DNA of 58,984 bases, from contig CALDOZ010000004.1 of NCBI GenBank assembly GCA_937912025.1, positions 1 through 58,984 on the forward strand, read 5' to 3'. Below, piece after piece: positions 41,096 through 50,147 of this stretch (positions within the stretch are counted from its first letter, which is position 1; each line of letters opens with the position of its first letter). The notes under the pieces were generated by a model that saw only the letters and a list, made by a program, of their open reading frames with translations, was not told where the DNA came from and did not search any database. Made by a program: the position numbers and the translations under genes. Source of the DNA: an uncultured Clostridia bacterium. GTDB taxonomy: Bacteria > Bacillota > Clostridia > Christensenellales > Borkfalkiaceae.

Positions 41096-42097
41096 TTATA
41101 ATACGTCTTCAAAATCGTCAGCGTCGTAAATTTTAGCGCTTTCATTAAACTCTACAATAGTATTGTTTATATTTGACAAAGTAATTTTTGTTCTTTCTTC
41201 GCCACTACATTGAACTTTATAATAATTACTTGCATAAGAAGATCCGCTACTTTCTTTTTCAACATTTATTGAATAGAATAATTCCATTACTGGATGTTGC
41301 GCGTTAGATAAATTAAGTGTAAATGAAGACGTTTTAATATCATCGGCAACAGAACTACCCCCTGCCACTCTAAAAAGTTCACGGCAAAGTGATTTTACCT
41401 CATCAGTTTTCATTTGGTAAAAGTCCCCGTCACGAGTAAACCCATCTTCTTCGTAATTTCTTATGTATTTACCAATTATAGACATTTGTTCATAATTATC
41501 ATCATTAATATTCGTTATTATACTACCGTGACCTTCAGAAACGTCTATCCACTTATTAAGAATTTTTTTAAAATCGGGTAACGTCTCCGTTTTGTTAGAC
41601 GTTATAGAAAATTCTGTAAAACGAACAAACACATTATCAGCATCAATATATAATTGTGCTTTTATTTTTTGAACGCTTGAATTGCTATCACTCTCGCCCG
41701 ACGCACTTACAGAAGCCGACGAACGAATATACGCTTCGACGTCATAATAAGACGCGTCTTCGGTAAAATAGCAAGTCATCATCTTATCCATGTACATATT
41801 TGAACTGCTAGAACCACTTCCACTAACCGTTGACGATGAGCTCATACCACCAACCGTCTCAAATACAATCGTAGCGCTTGAATATTCCTTTTCGTCGTCA
41901 CTATCAGATAATGCAGTAAGACGCGTTGACGAACTAAGCCCAAAAGACTCTAAAACGTCTGCAACTTCACTAACGTTTTTAATTTGCTCGTTAACGCCGT
42001 TGCCAGCACCACAAGTTACTTTTTCAGTATCTATATTTAGCACGGCCGATATTCCAACTAAAATAGCGCATACTATAACTGAAATAAATTTTTTCAT
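41096..42097 (-). CDS. Hypothetical secreted protein under divergent XRE control
   Basis: A 333-aa protein with an N-terminal signal (MKKFISVIVCAILVGISAVL), possibly uncleaved. The exported part is Ser-rich (SSSTVSGSGSSSSN at about 95; ASVSASGESDSNSS) with several aromatic beta-like stretches. No known domain is recognised. Good GGAGG-type ribosome site. The promoter TTGACA-17-TATACT has an operator in its spacer. First gene of a two-gene operon with the membrane protein at 40004. Confidence 0.7.
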   Translation of the reverse strand: MKKFISVIVCAILVGISAVLNIDTEKVTCGAGNGVNEQIKNVSEVADVLESFGLSSSTRLTALSDSDDEKEYSSATIVFETVGGMSSSSTVSGSGSSSSNMYMDKMMTCYFTEDASYYDVEAYIRSSASVSASGESDSNSSVQKIKAQLYIDADNVFVRFTEFSITSNKTETLPDFKKILNKWIDVSEGHGSIITNINDDNYEQMSIIGKYIRNYEEDGFTRDGDFYQMKTDEVKSLCRELFRVAGGSSVADDIKTSSFTLNLSNAQHPVMELFYSINVEKESSGSSYASNYYKVQCSGEERTKITLSNINNTIVEFNESAKIYDADDFEDVL

Positions 42098-42147
42098 GTT
42101 TTACCTCCTTCGTTTTTTGTTGTTTTTTGCTTTTGTAAAACGGTATG

Positions 42148-42202
42148 AGTATATCACATATTGAGATATATGTCAACATCTCACACTGAGATTATGTATA
42201 AT
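42148..42202. promoter_or_regulatory. Divergent promoter with two ATCTCA-TGAGAT operators
   Basis: Minus strand: TTGACA (42171-42176), 17 bp, TATACT (42148-42153). Plus strand: TATAAT at 42197-42202 with a weak TCAACA (42173-42178). Operators ATCACATATTGAGAT (42153-42167) and ATCTCACACTGAGAT (42178-42192) are 25 bp apart, one inside each promoter spacer. This fits XRE repression of both directions. Confidence 0.75.
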
Positions 42203-42232
42203 TTAGTAGAATATATGGTAAAGAGGGTATAT

Positions 42233-42445
42233 ATGCGATTAAAAGAATTAAGGGAAGAAAATCACTTAACTCAACAAACAGTTGCTGATTTTTTGCATAT
42301 TAAACAAAATACTTACTCGCAATACGAAAATGGACTTAGGCAAATCCCCATTGAATCTATAGTAATGCTTGCTAAGTACTACGAAACGTCGACTGATTAT
42401 ATTTTAGAACTTACCGACGTTGAAACTCCTTACCCTAAAACATAA
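42233..42445 (+). CDS. Small XRE-family regulator
   Basis: A 70-aa single HTH protein: MRLKELREENHLTQQTVADF with LHIKQNTYSQYENGLRQIP (recognition helix) and the tail IVMLAKYYETSTDYILELT. The start at 42233 is preceded by AAGAGGG; longer in-frame starts would run through the operators. Divergent from the two-gene envelope operon. Third example in the window of this arrangement. Confidence 0.88.
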   Translation: MRLKELREENHLTQQTVADFLHIKQNTYSQYENGLRQIPIESIVMLAKYYETSTDYILELTDVETPYPKT

Positions 42446-42453
42446 ATAAACCG

Positions 42454-42499
42454 AAGTAAAAGACCTTGAAGAGAAAATCTCAACAAGGTCTTTTTGTTT
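42454..42499. terminator. Terminator after the 42233 XRE gene, copy 2 of an identical pair
   Basis: Same 46 bases as 39952-39997. It lies between convergent XRE and PPDK genes and is followed by TTTTTG on the plus strand. Confidence 0.85.
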
Positions 42500-42554
42500 A
42501 TTTTGTTTAACTTCCATTAATAAGAAGGGTTGCCTTTTTATATATACGATATTA

Positions 42555-45182
42555 TTAACGAGGGTATTTAATTTGCGCTTGTGCAGCAGCCAAACGAGCG
42601 ATTGGAACACGGAATGGCGAGCATGAAACGTAAGTTAAACCAATTTTATGACAGAATTCAATAGTGAATGGGTCGCCACCTTGTTCACCACAAATACCAA
42701 GCTTGATTGTTGGGCGAGAAGATTTACCAAGATCAACCGCCATTTTCATAAGTTTACCAACGCCGGCTACGTCAACTTTAGCAAACGGGTCGCTTTCGTA
42801 AATTTTGTTTGAATAGTAAGCATCAAGGAATTTACCAGCATCATCACGGCTGAAACCAAACGTCATTTGAGTTAAGTCGTTAGTACCGAACGAGAAGAAT
42901 TCGGCGCTCTTAGCAATTTCGTCTGCAGTTAAAGCGGCGCGTGGAATTTCAATCATAGTACCAACTTTATAAGAAAGGTTTTTACCTGCAACTTCAATAC
43001 ACTTTTCAGCAGTTTGACAAACAAGATCTTTAACAAAATCAAATTCCTTAATTTCGCCAACAAGCGGAATCATAATCTCTGGAACGATATCCCATTCAGG
43101 GTGACGGTTAGATACAGCAATAGCCGCTTGAATAACCGCCTTAGTTTGCATTACTGCAATTTCAGGATAAGTTACGGCAAGACGACAACCACGGTGACCC
43201 ATCATTGGGTTAAACTCGTGAAGACTTGCTATAACCGCCTTGAGTTCATCCACTTTCATTTTCATTTCTTTAGCAAGAGCAGCTATGTCTTCTTTAGCAG
43301 TTGGAACGAATTCGTGAAGTGGTGGATCAAGGAAACGAATAGTAACGTGTTGACCTTCCATTGCTTCGTAAAGTTCTTCAAAGTCGCCTTGTTGCATAGG
43401 AAGAATTTTTTGAAGAGCGCGTTCGCGTTGTTCAACCGTTTTAGAAACAATCATTTCACGCATTGAAGCAATTCTATCAGGAGCAAAGAACATATGCTCG
43501 GTACGGCAAAGACCAATACCTTCAGCGCCGTAAAGTCTTGCTTGTTTAGCATCCTTAGGCGTATCAGCGTTAGTTCTTACTTCAAGTGAACGGTATTTAT
43601 CAGCCCATTCCATAATTCTTGCAAAGTAGCCAGAAACTTCCGCGTCAACGGTAGGAATAGCCTCACCGTAAATAAGACCGGTAGAACCGTCGATAGAAAT
43701 AACGTCGCCCTCGTGGAAAGTTCTACCACCAAGGTTGAAGTATTTTTCTTCTTCGTTCATGTAAATTTCGCCACAACCAGATACGCAACAAGTACCCATA
43801 CCACGAGCAACAACGGCAGCGTGAGAAGTCATACCGCCACGAACGGTTAAAATACCTTGAGCGTAGTTCATACCTTCGATATCTTCTGGAGAAGTTTCTA
43901 AACGAACTAAAATAACTTTTTCGCCTTTATCTCTTGCCCAAACGGTAGCATCGTCAGCAGTAAATACAACTTTACCACACGCTGCGCCCGGAGATGCAGG
44001 AAGGGCTTTACCAATAGGCTCTGCTTTTTTAAGAGCCTTTAAATCGAATTGAGGGTGTAATAACGCGTCTAATTGTTTAGGGTCTATCATGCAAACTGCT
44101 TCTTTTTCAGTAATCATACCTTCGTCTACAAGGTCGCAAGCAATTTTGATTGCGGCGGCAGCAGTACGTTTACCGTTACGAGTTTGTAACATGAAAAGTT
44201 TGCCTTCTTCAATAGTGAATTCCATATCTTGCATATCGCGATAGTGGTCTTCAAGCGTTTTAACGATTTTTTCAAACTGAGCGAAAACTTCAGGTTGTTC
44301 GTTTGCAAGTTGAGAAATTGATTGAGGAGTTCTAACGCCTGCAACAACGTCTTCGCCTTGAGCGTTCATTAAGAATTCACCAAATAAACCTTTTTCACCC
44401 GTTGATGGGTTACGCGAGAACGCAACGCCTGTACCAGACGTATCGCCCATATTACCAAATACCATTTCTTGAACGTTAACTGCAGTACCCCAGTCGCCTG
44501 GAATGTCGTTCATTCTTCTATAATAGATGGCGCGTGGATTATCCCAAGAACGGAAAACTGCTTGTATTGCGCCCATAAGTTGTTCTTTAGGGTCAGATGG
44601 GAAATCTACGCCAAGTTTGTTTTTGTATTCTGCCTTAAATTGACGAGCAAGTTCTTTAAGGTCGTCAGCGTCAAGTTCAGTATCGAGTTTAACGCCTTTT
44701 TCATTTTTCATTTTATCTATAAGTTCTTCAAAGTATTTTTTACCAACTTCCATAACAACGTCGGAATACATTTGAATAAAACGGCGATAACTGTCGTAAG
44801 CAAAACGGCGGTTACCAGTCTTTTGAGCAAAACGCTCAACAACGACGTCGTTTAAACCAAGATTTAAAATGGTATCCATCATACCAGGCATTGATGCCCT
44901 TGCGCCCGAACGAACTGAAACGAGAAGTGGGTTTTCCGTGCTACCAAATTCTTTGCCCGTTTTTTCTTCAAGTTTTTTGATGTATTCCATTACTTGAGCG
45001 GTAATTTCATCGTTGATTTTTTTACCATCTTTATAATATTGAGTACAAGCCTCGGTTGTAATTGTAAAACCGCGTGGAACAGGCATGCCAAGATTGGTCA
45101 TTTCAGCAAGGTTTGCGCCCTTACCACCAAGAAGTTCACGCATTTTGCCATTACCTTCATTGAATAGATAAACGTATTTCAT
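42555..45182 (-). CDS. ppdK: Pyruvate, phosphate dikinase
   Basis: An 875-aa enzyme interconverting pyruvate + ATP + phosphate and PEP + AMP + diphosphate. The N-terminal nucleotide-binding domain (GGKGANLAEMTNLGMPVPRGF), the phosphohistidine swivel GGMTSHAAVVARGMG (about residue 454) and the C-terminal PEP-binding TIM barrel with FGTNDLTQMTFGFSRDD and GICGEQGGDP are intact. Full length. The start at 45182 follows GGAGG. With PEPCK it suggests pyrophosphate-linked glycolysis or PEP recycling. Transcribed alone. Confidence 0.97.
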   Translation of the reverse strand: MKYVYLFNEGNGKMRELLGGKGANLAEMTNLGMPVPRGFTITTEACTQYYKDGKKINDEITAQVMEYIKKLEEKTGKEFGSTENPLLVSVRSGARASMPGMMDTILNLGLNDVVVERFAQKTGNRRFAYDSYRRFIQMYSDVVMEVGKKYFEELIDKMKNEKGVKLDTELDADDLKELARQFKAEYKNKLGVDFPSDPKEQLMGAIQAVFRSWDNPRAIYYRRMNDIPGDWGTAVNVQEMVFGNMGDTSGTGVAFSRNPSTGEKGLFGEFLMNAQGEDVVAGVRTPQSISQLANEQPEVFAQFEKIVKTLEDHYRDMQDMEFTIEEGKLFMLQTRNGKRTAAAAIKIACDLVDEGMITEKEAVCMIDPKQLDALLHPQFDLKALKKAEPIGKALPASPGAACGKVVFTADDATVWARDKGEKVILVRLETSPEDIEGMNYAQGILTVRGGMTSHAAVVARGMGTCCVSGCGEIYMNEEEKYFNLGGRTFHEGDVISIDGSTGLIYGEAIPTVDAEVSGYFARIMEWADKYRSLEVRTNADTPKDAKQARLYGAEGIGLCRTEHMFFAPDRIASMREMIVSKTVEQRERALQKILPMQQGDFEELYEAMEGQHVTIRFLDPPLHEFVPTAKEDIAALAKEMKMKVDELKAVIASLHEFNPMMGHRGCRLAVTYPEIAVMQTKAVIQAAIAVSNRHPEWDIVPEIMIPLVGEIKEFDFVKDLVCQTAEKCIEVAGKNLSYKVGTMIEIPRAALTADEIAKSAEFFSFGTNDLTQMTFGFSRDDAGKFLDAYYSNKIYESDPFAKVDVAGVGKLMKMAVDLGKSSRPTIKLGICGEQGGDPFTIEFCHKIGLTYVSCSPFRVPIARLAAAQAQIKYPR

Positions 45183-45396
45183 TAAACCTCCAAAAAATGT
45201 TTTCAAAAGAAAACACGTCGCAGACAACAGCGACTATTTTTTTTAATGATAACTTATTTTTAAAAATTTTTCAAGTCATTTAAAGGCATAGTATGATATT
45301 ATTGCAAAATTTATCAACTTTTTAGCAAATTTATATCATTTTTTACGTTTTTAATACAAAAACAACGTTTATTTTTTGTTCGCCCATCAAAAACAA

Positions 45397-45431
45397 AAGA
45401 CATATCTTTATTCTCACGATATGTCTTTTAA
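45397..45431 (-). terminator. Terminator of the epimerase/dehydrogenase operon
   Basis: Stem AAAGACATATC/GATATGTCTTT followed by TTGTTTTTG on the minus strand. Confidence 0.8.
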
Positions 45432-45437
45432 GTTTAT

Positions 45438-46097
45438 TTAGTTTATTGACTGTCTTAATTTTTTTATGCCGTTTGATATATCTCCGTTAAATACGCTTGA
45501 CGTTCCCGCAACGAAAATATCCGCCCCAGCGTCACTCATCATACGCGCGTTTTCAAAACTAACGTTGCCGTCAACCATAATTTCAACGTTATTTTTGCCT
45601 GCAGAGATTAAAAAACTTTTTAGTTTTTTTATTTTTTCAATGGTGCTTTTTATGAGTTTTTGCCCCGCAAAACCAGGGTTAACCGTCATTAATAAAACCC
45701 CATCGATATCGTCTAAAACTTCTTCTATCATATATATAGGCGTTGCCGGATTTATTGCCACGAAAGCGCGAGCGCTTTTTTCTTTAATTTTTGTAAGAAC
45801 TCGCTGAAGATGTTTAGTTGACTCGGCGTGAACGGACACAATATCTCCCTCACCAAGATTAAACCAATCTATTTTGTTTTCCGGCTCGTTTATCATAAAA
45901 TGAATATCTACAGGAATTGACGTTTGTTTTTTTATTTGATTTACAAAATCAACGCCAAGCGTAAAATTAGGAACGAAAGAGCCGTCCATAATATCTATAT
46001 GTAAATATTCAATATTTTCATTTTTAAAAACGTCAAGTTGTTCTTTTAAATTCATAAAATCACAACACATAAGCGACGGGGAAATTTTTTTACTCAT
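45438..46097 (-). CDS. Ribulose-phosphate-epimerase family protein, AlsE-like
   Basis: A 219-aa TIM barrel close to D-allulose-6-phosphate 3-epimerase: N-terminal ISPSLMCCDF (AlsE reads KISPSLMC), YLHIDIMDGSFVPNFTLG, VDIHFMINEPE, LLMTVNPGFAGQKLI and IMVDGN. It is less like Rpe than the gene at 3820. It probably epimerises a hexulose or pentulose phosphate made by the adjacent dehydrogenase. It starts one base after the dehydrogenase stop. Confidence 0.8.
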   Translation of the reverse strand: MSKKISPSLMCCDFMNLKEQLDVFKNENIEYLHIDIMDGSFVPNFTLGVDFVNQIKKQTSIPVDIHFMINEPENKIDWFNLGEGDIVSVHAESTKHLQRVLTKIKEKSARAFVAINPATPIYMIEEVLDDIDGVLLMTVNPGFAGQKLIKSTIEKIKKLKSFLISAGKNNVEIMVDGNVSFENARMMSDAGADIFVAGTSSVFNGDISNGIKKLRQSIN

Positions 46098-47075
46098 TTA
46101 GCCCTCCACAATCATAATTTTGTTGTAAAACTGTCTATCTTTAATTACGTCGAAAACTTTTTCACTTTGACTTAATTTAATTTTATGAGTTATTAGTTTT
46201 GCAGGTTGTATTCCGCCGTTTTTAACAACGTTTAAACTGTCAACCCAATCGTTTACCGTACTAGAAAAATCGGAATTCCAATTTCCTATCAACGTTATTT
46301 GCTTGCGTAAAAGTTGAGAATACGTTTGCTTGCTTATAACTATATCGCCGTGCGCGTTGCCTACAAGCGCCACTTTAGAAAAGGCTTTTACAGCATTGAT
46401 AGCGCCGTTTATGCACGCTCCCGCTCCACTACACTCAATTGCAAAATCAACTTTTTCGTCGCTGTAACGCTTATAGCCTAATTTGTTTGCAAACTCTATT
46501 TTTTGCTCGTCAATATCAACGAAATAAACGTCGGTCGCCCCAAAATATTTAGCCCACATTCCACAAAGCATACCTATCGTGCCTGCGCCGTATACGACAA
46601 CGCTATCACCACTTTTTATGCCAAGTTTTTTAACGGCGTGTAAACATACCGCCATAGGCTCAACCATAGCGCCTTCTTCAAAACTAACTCCGTCTGGAAT
46701 AAATACTAAATTTTTAGTTTTTACAGCGATATAGTCTTGATTTCCACCGTCTCTACGCGAACCGTAATAATCGTACTTTATGCAGTTTGCATATTGCTCT
46801 TTTTTGCAAAATTCACACTCGCCACACGCTATTAACGGAAAAACTGCAACGCGCTTGCCTATTAATTTTTTGTCGCTTGCTTTTTCTATAACGCCCGAAA
46901 ACTCATGACCTAAAACAATAGGATAAAAATACGCGCCATCATTAAATACGCGCGGTACGTCACTACCGCAAACCCCCGACACCTTTACCTTAACTAATAC
47001 TTCGTCTTCTTTTATTAAAGGCATTTCACTATTTTGAACTTCATACTTTCCGCCTTTATCAATCACTAATTTCAT
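46098..47075 (-). CDS. Zinc-dependent sugar-alcohol dehydrogenase
   Basis: A 325-aa medium-chain dehydrogenase resembling galactitol-1-phosphate 5-dehydrogenase / sorbitol dehydrogenase. The catalytic zinc Cys is in VSGVCGSDVPRVF; GHEFSG carries the His-Glu pair. The structural zinc cluster is CGECEFCKKEQYANC. The NAD fold is VVYGAGTIGML (about 167-177). It probably oxidises a (phosphorylated) polyol to a ketose handled by the AlsE-like enzyme. The ATG at 47075 has AGGAG seven bases upstream and is preferred to a TTG two codons earlier. DeoR-controlled promoter. Confidence 0.85.
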   Translation of the reverse strand: MKLVIDKGGKYEVQNSEMPLIKEDEVLVKVKVSGVCGSDVPRVFNDGAYFYPIVLGHEFSGVIEKASDKKLIGKRVAVFPLIACGECEFCKKEQYANCIKYDYYGSRRDGGNQDYIAVKTKNLVFIPDGVSFEEGAMVEPMAVCLHAVKKLGIKSGDSVVVYGAGTIGMLCGMWAKYFGATDVYFVDIDEQKIEFANKLGYKRYSDEKVDFAIECSGAGACINGAINAVKAFSKVALVGNAHGDIVISKQTYSQLLRKQITLIGNWNSDFSSTVNDWVDSLNVVKNGGIQPAKLITHKIKLSQSEKVFDVIKDRQFYNKIMIVEG

Positions 47076-47099
47076 AAACAATCTCCTTTTTCTACTATT

Positions 47100-47182
47100 A
47101 TTTTATATTTGATTGAATTTTCAGTCAATACCCGTCTAAAATGTTGACAAACAAGCATATTTTAACTTATAATTCAATCAAA
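47100..47182. promoter_or_regulatory. Divergent DeoR promoter region
   Basis: Minus strand: TTGACT (47123-47128), 17 bp, TAAAAT (47100-47105). Plus strand: TTGACA (47144-47149), 18 bp, TATAAT (47168-47173). TTTGATTGAATT (47108-47119) and AATTCAATCAAA (47171-47182) are perfect 12-bp inverted copies lying in the first spacer and over the second -10. Confidence 0.8.
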
Positions 47183-47207
47183 TCAATCATAAAAGGAGTT
47201 TGATTAT

Positions 47208-47900
47208 ATGGAAACAGAACGCCAAAGAGATATTTTAAAGTATTTAAACGAGCATGAAACGATATCGGTGAAAGAAATATGTAAGCGATTTTACGTTTCT
47301 GAAGCAACGGCAAGGCGCGATCTTAACGCTCTTGAAAAGACGGGGACTGTCCGTAGAATTTTTGGTGGCGCAACGCTTATTATAGGCTCTGATAAGCAAG
47401 TTCCGTTATTTGTTCGCGAGCGCGAAGACGAGCAAGAAAAAATGCGTATATGCAAAAAGGCAAGCGCTCTTATAAAAGACGGGGATATAATTTTTATTGA
47501 CGGCTCGTCTACGGCGCAAGTCTTGCTTAATGAATTACAAAAATTTAAAGATATAGTAGTTATAACGAATGGGTTAAAAATAGCGCAAATGCTTAGCGAT
47601 ATACACGTTAAAGTGTATAGCACGGGCGGGCTTTTAATGGAAAATTCTTCTGTTTTAATTGGAAACGACGCCGAAAATTTTATAAATAATTTTAACGCAG
47701 ATATTTGCTTTTTATCGTGTAAAGGTTTAAGTGAAGACGGAATTTTATCAGACACTTCGTACTTTGAAACGCAACTTAGAAAAAAATTTTTAAAAAATTC
47801 TAAGGTTAAAGTTATGCTTATTACTAAAAATAAAATAGGCAAAAAGTATATTCATACTCTTTGCCATCGCGATGACGTAGATTACGTTATTACCGATTAA
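47208..47900 (+). CDS. DeoR-family transcriptional repressor
   Basis: A 230-aa regulator with an N-terminal winged helix (ILKYLNEHETISVKEICKRF, YVSEATARRDLNALEKTG) and the DeoR sugar-phosphate sensor domain (DGDIIFIDGSSTAQVLLNEL; VITNGLKIAQML; STGGLLMENSSVLIG). It probably represses itself and the dehydrogenase-epimerase operon until a phosphorylated sugar accumulates. The AAAAGGAG site and two promoters are visible. Confidence 0.9.
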   Translation: METERQRDILKYLNEHETISVKEICKRFYVSEATARRDLNALEKTGTVRRIFGGATLIIGSDKQVPLFVREREDEQEKMRICKKASALIKDGDIIFIDGSSTAQVLLNELQKFKDIVVITNGLKIAQMLSDIHVKVYSTGGLLMENSSVLIGNDAENFINNFNADICFLSCKGLSEDGILSDTSYFETQLRKKFLKNSKVKVMLITKNKIGKKYIHTLCHRDDVDYVITD

Positions 47901-47936
47901 AATAATGGTATTTAAAATAATTTTTGTTATATATTT

Positions 47937-47970
47937 AAAACCGCCTGCATCAAGCAGGCGGTTTTATTTT
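47937..47970. terminator. Bidirectional terminator between deoR-like gene and recO
   Basis: AAAACCGCCTGC/GCAGGCGGTTTT with a 5-nt loop and T-runs on both sides. Confidence 0.9.
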
Positions 47971-48704
47971 GTTGAAATATACTCTATTAATGAATTGGCG
48001 CTTTTTAATTTTACGTCCGTTTTTACCGATAAGTAAAAGAATAAAAATTTGAGAAGTTTGTTTATTTTTTCATCTTCTATTGAAACGCTTAAAACACTGT
48101 CAAAATCACACTTAGATATTATGCGTAACGCTTGATAAGTGTCTAACGTTATTTCGGAATAATTTTCCGCCCTACAATTTTCGCAACAAAAAGTAGCGTC
48201 AAAATACCTAAAAAACACTCTGCCTTTAATTTCTTCGTTACAGCCACAGCAGTCTAAGACGTTAATTCCGTAACCGAGATATTCGCAAATTAAATATAAG
48301 TATAACGCAAGCGTTTGTTTTTCACTCCCTTCATACGCGACGTTTTTTACGGCGCTTAAAGTGGCTTTAAAAATTAAAGGCTCGACCATACCGTCTTCAA
48401 TAAGATTATTTATAACGTCTGAAATACAAGCGGAAATATAATACTTGTCCATACTAAGACGAAGATTATAAAAACTATCAACGTAACTTGCGTTAATAAC
48501 GGTATAACGCCCATTCTTTTCGGCTAATATGTATTCAGAAAAACTAAAAGGCTCGGACGCAAATTTTAATTTTGCCCCCGCTTTTTTTACACCTTTTATG
48601 CCCGCGGTAATTTTGCCCTTTTCAAGTGAAAAAAGAGTTAAAATTTTGTCGTTATCTTTAAAATCAACCGCGCGCGAAACTATGGCGTTTACCTTAACTT
48701 CCAT
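47964..48704 (-). CDS. recO: DNA repair protein RecO
   Basis: A 246-aa recombination mediator that helps load RecA. N-terminal OB fold (VNAIVSRAVDFKDNDKILTLF, GKITAGIKGVKK), then a helical domain with a four-cysteine zinc site (CCGCNEEI ... CCENC, about 150-180). Length is normal. It starts 3 bases after the yqzL stop, the usual Firmicute arrangement. Its terminator overlaps the 3' end. Confidence 0.93.
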   Translation of the reverse strand: MEVKVNAIVSRAVDFKDNDKILTLFSLEKGKITAGIKGVKKAGAKLKFASEPFSFSEYILAEKNGRYTVINASYVDSFYNLRLSMDKYYISACISDVINNLIEDGMVEPLIFKATLSAVKNVAYEGSEKQTLALYLYLICEYLGYGINVLDCCGCNEEIKGRVFFRYFDATFCCENCRAENYSEITLDTYQALRIISKCDFDSVLSVSIEDEKINKLLKFLFFYLSVKTDVKLKSANSLIEYISTK

Positions 48705-48706
48705 AT

Positions 48707-48841
48707 TTACCGCCTTTTTTCTTTTTGTTCTTTTTTCTCATCTTCTTTTAATCGTGAGTGTAAAAGATAATAACTAACGTCGCCCGAACTTTGAAATAAT
48801 TTCCAAACAAGCGTTGAAACGTCGTTTTCGTCACCAAGCAT
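48707..48841 (-). CDS. yqzL: YqzL-family small protein
   Basis: A 44-aa protein beginning MLGDENDVSTLVWKLFQSSG, then DVSYYLLHSRLKEDE and ending in a basic Lys/Arg tail. YqzL proteins are 40-50 aa, share the pattern WK-F-xTGxxxxYLL, and are encoded directly before recO in Bacillus and Clostridia. Function unknown. A strong GGAGG site lies 7 bases before the ATG, and the stop is 2 bases before recO, so translation is probably coupled. Confidence 0.88.
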   Translation of the reverse strand: MLGDENDVSTLVWKLFQSSGDVSYYLLHSRLKEDEKKEQKEKRR

Positions 48842-49000
48842 AGTTACACCTCCATAATAACATTATGCTTAAAAAATTGCAAATTATTTATTGAACGTTT
48901 AACATTTAAGTCGTAAATATAAAAATTTTATATAAAACACCACAAATTACCCCCTTAATGAAAATGAGTTCCATTTTTAAGGGATGTTAAAATTAAAAGA

Positions 49001-49027
49001 GCGTGGATTTGATTTTCCACGCTTTTA
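49001..49027 (-). terminator. Terminator beyond kdgK
   Basis: GCGTGGAAAA/TTTTCCACGC-type stem (GAGCGTGGATTTGATTTTCC) with a T-run. The 48955-48985 stretch can also form CCCTTAA/TTAAGGG. Confidence 0.75.
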
Positions 49028-49122
49028 AAATTATTAATTTAATGTTGTGCTTTTTAAATGCAGAGTTACAAGTAAGACGTTAGTTACCGCTAAAAATTAT
49101 CGAGCAACCTTAGCCTTTAAAA

Positions 49123-50145
49123 TTAGCGTTGAACTCTACCAGACGCATCTCCCCCGGCTAACTTTTCAACTTCGTCAACTGATACCATATTATAGTCGCC
49201 TTCGATTGAGTGCTTCAAGCAACTTGCGGCAACGGCAAATTCAATAACTGATTGAGCGTCTTTACCATTAATAAGAGAGTAAATTAAACCTGCGCCAAAA
49301 CTATCGCCACCACCTACGCGGTCAACGATATGCATTGCGTATTTTTTAGAAAAATATGCTTTTCCGCCAGTATAAAGCATTGCCGACCAATTATTGTCGT
49401 TAGCAGATAAACTTTCACGAAGAGTAATTGCAACGCCTTTACAGCCAAACTTTTTAGTGAGTTTTTCAGCAACTGAAATATAGCCTTGATGATTGAGTTT
49501 TCCGCTTATAATATCAGTACCATCGGCTTCGATACCAAAAACGTCTTTAGCGTCTTCTTCGTTAGCGATACAGTAATCAACGTAAGAAACGAGTTCGGTC
49601 ATAACCTTTTGCGCTTGCTCTTTAGACCATAATTTTTTACGATAGTTAAGGTCGCAAGAAATTGTTATACCACGCTTTTTTGCTTGCTTGCACGCTTCAA
49701 GAGTAATTTGAGCCATACTTTCTGATAAAGCGGGCGTAATGCCTGTAAAGTGAAACCACTTTGTTCCGTCAAAAATTTTATCCCAATCAAAATCACTAAT
49801 AATTGCAGTTGCAATTGAAGCGTTTGCTCTATCGTAGATAACTTTACTTGGGCGTTGCGACGCGCCTTTTTCGCAATAATAAATACCTACCCTATCTCCA
49901 CCACGAACGATATAAGAAGTGTCAACGCCAAACTTTCTAAGAGAGTTTACCGCCATTTGACCTATTTCGTGTTTAGGGAGTTTTGATAAGAAAGCAACGT
50001 CTTCGCCATAGTTTGCAAGAGAAACGGCAACGTTTGCTTCCGCTCCGCCAAAAGTTGCTTGAAAATCTTCGCTTTGAACGAAACGAAGGTAGCCCTTAGG
50101 GGCAAGACGTAACATAAGTTCACCAAAAGTAACTATTTTTGCCAT
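49123..50145 (-). CDS. kdgK: 2-keto-3-deoxygluconate kinase
   Basis: A 340-aa PfkB/ribokinase-family kinase: VTFGELMLRLAPKGYLRF, FGGAEANVAVSLANYG (substrate loop) and the C-terminal signature DRVGGGDSFGAGLIY with the catalytic Asp. It phosphorylates KDG to KDPG, substrate of the aldolase encoded 2 bp upstream. Together they are the lower part of hexuronate/pectin breakdown; the upper enzymes (UxaC, UxuA) are not in the window. Confidence 0.9.
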   Translation of the reverse strand: MAKIVTFGELMLRLAPKGYLRFVQSEDFQATFGGAEANVAVSLANYGEDVAFLSKLPKHEIGQMAVNSLRKFGVDTSYIVRGGDRVGIYYCEKGASQRPSKVIYDRANASIATAIISDFDWDKIFDGTKWFHFTGITPALSESMAQITLEACKQAKKRGITISCDLNYRKKLWSKEQAQKVMTELVSYVDYCIANEEDAKDVFGIEADGTDIISGKLNHQGYISVAEKLTKKFGCKGVAITLRESLSANDNNWSAMLYTGGKAYFSKKYAMHIVDRVGGGDSFGAGLIYSLINGKDAQSVIEFAVAASCLKHSIEGDYNMVSVDEVEKLAGGDASGRVQR

Positions 50146-50147
50146 TT

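Noticed and set aside
45228..45396. Possible regulatory RNA upstream of ppdK
   Set aside because: A/T-rich sequence with only weak pairing; nothing beyond a possible promoter.
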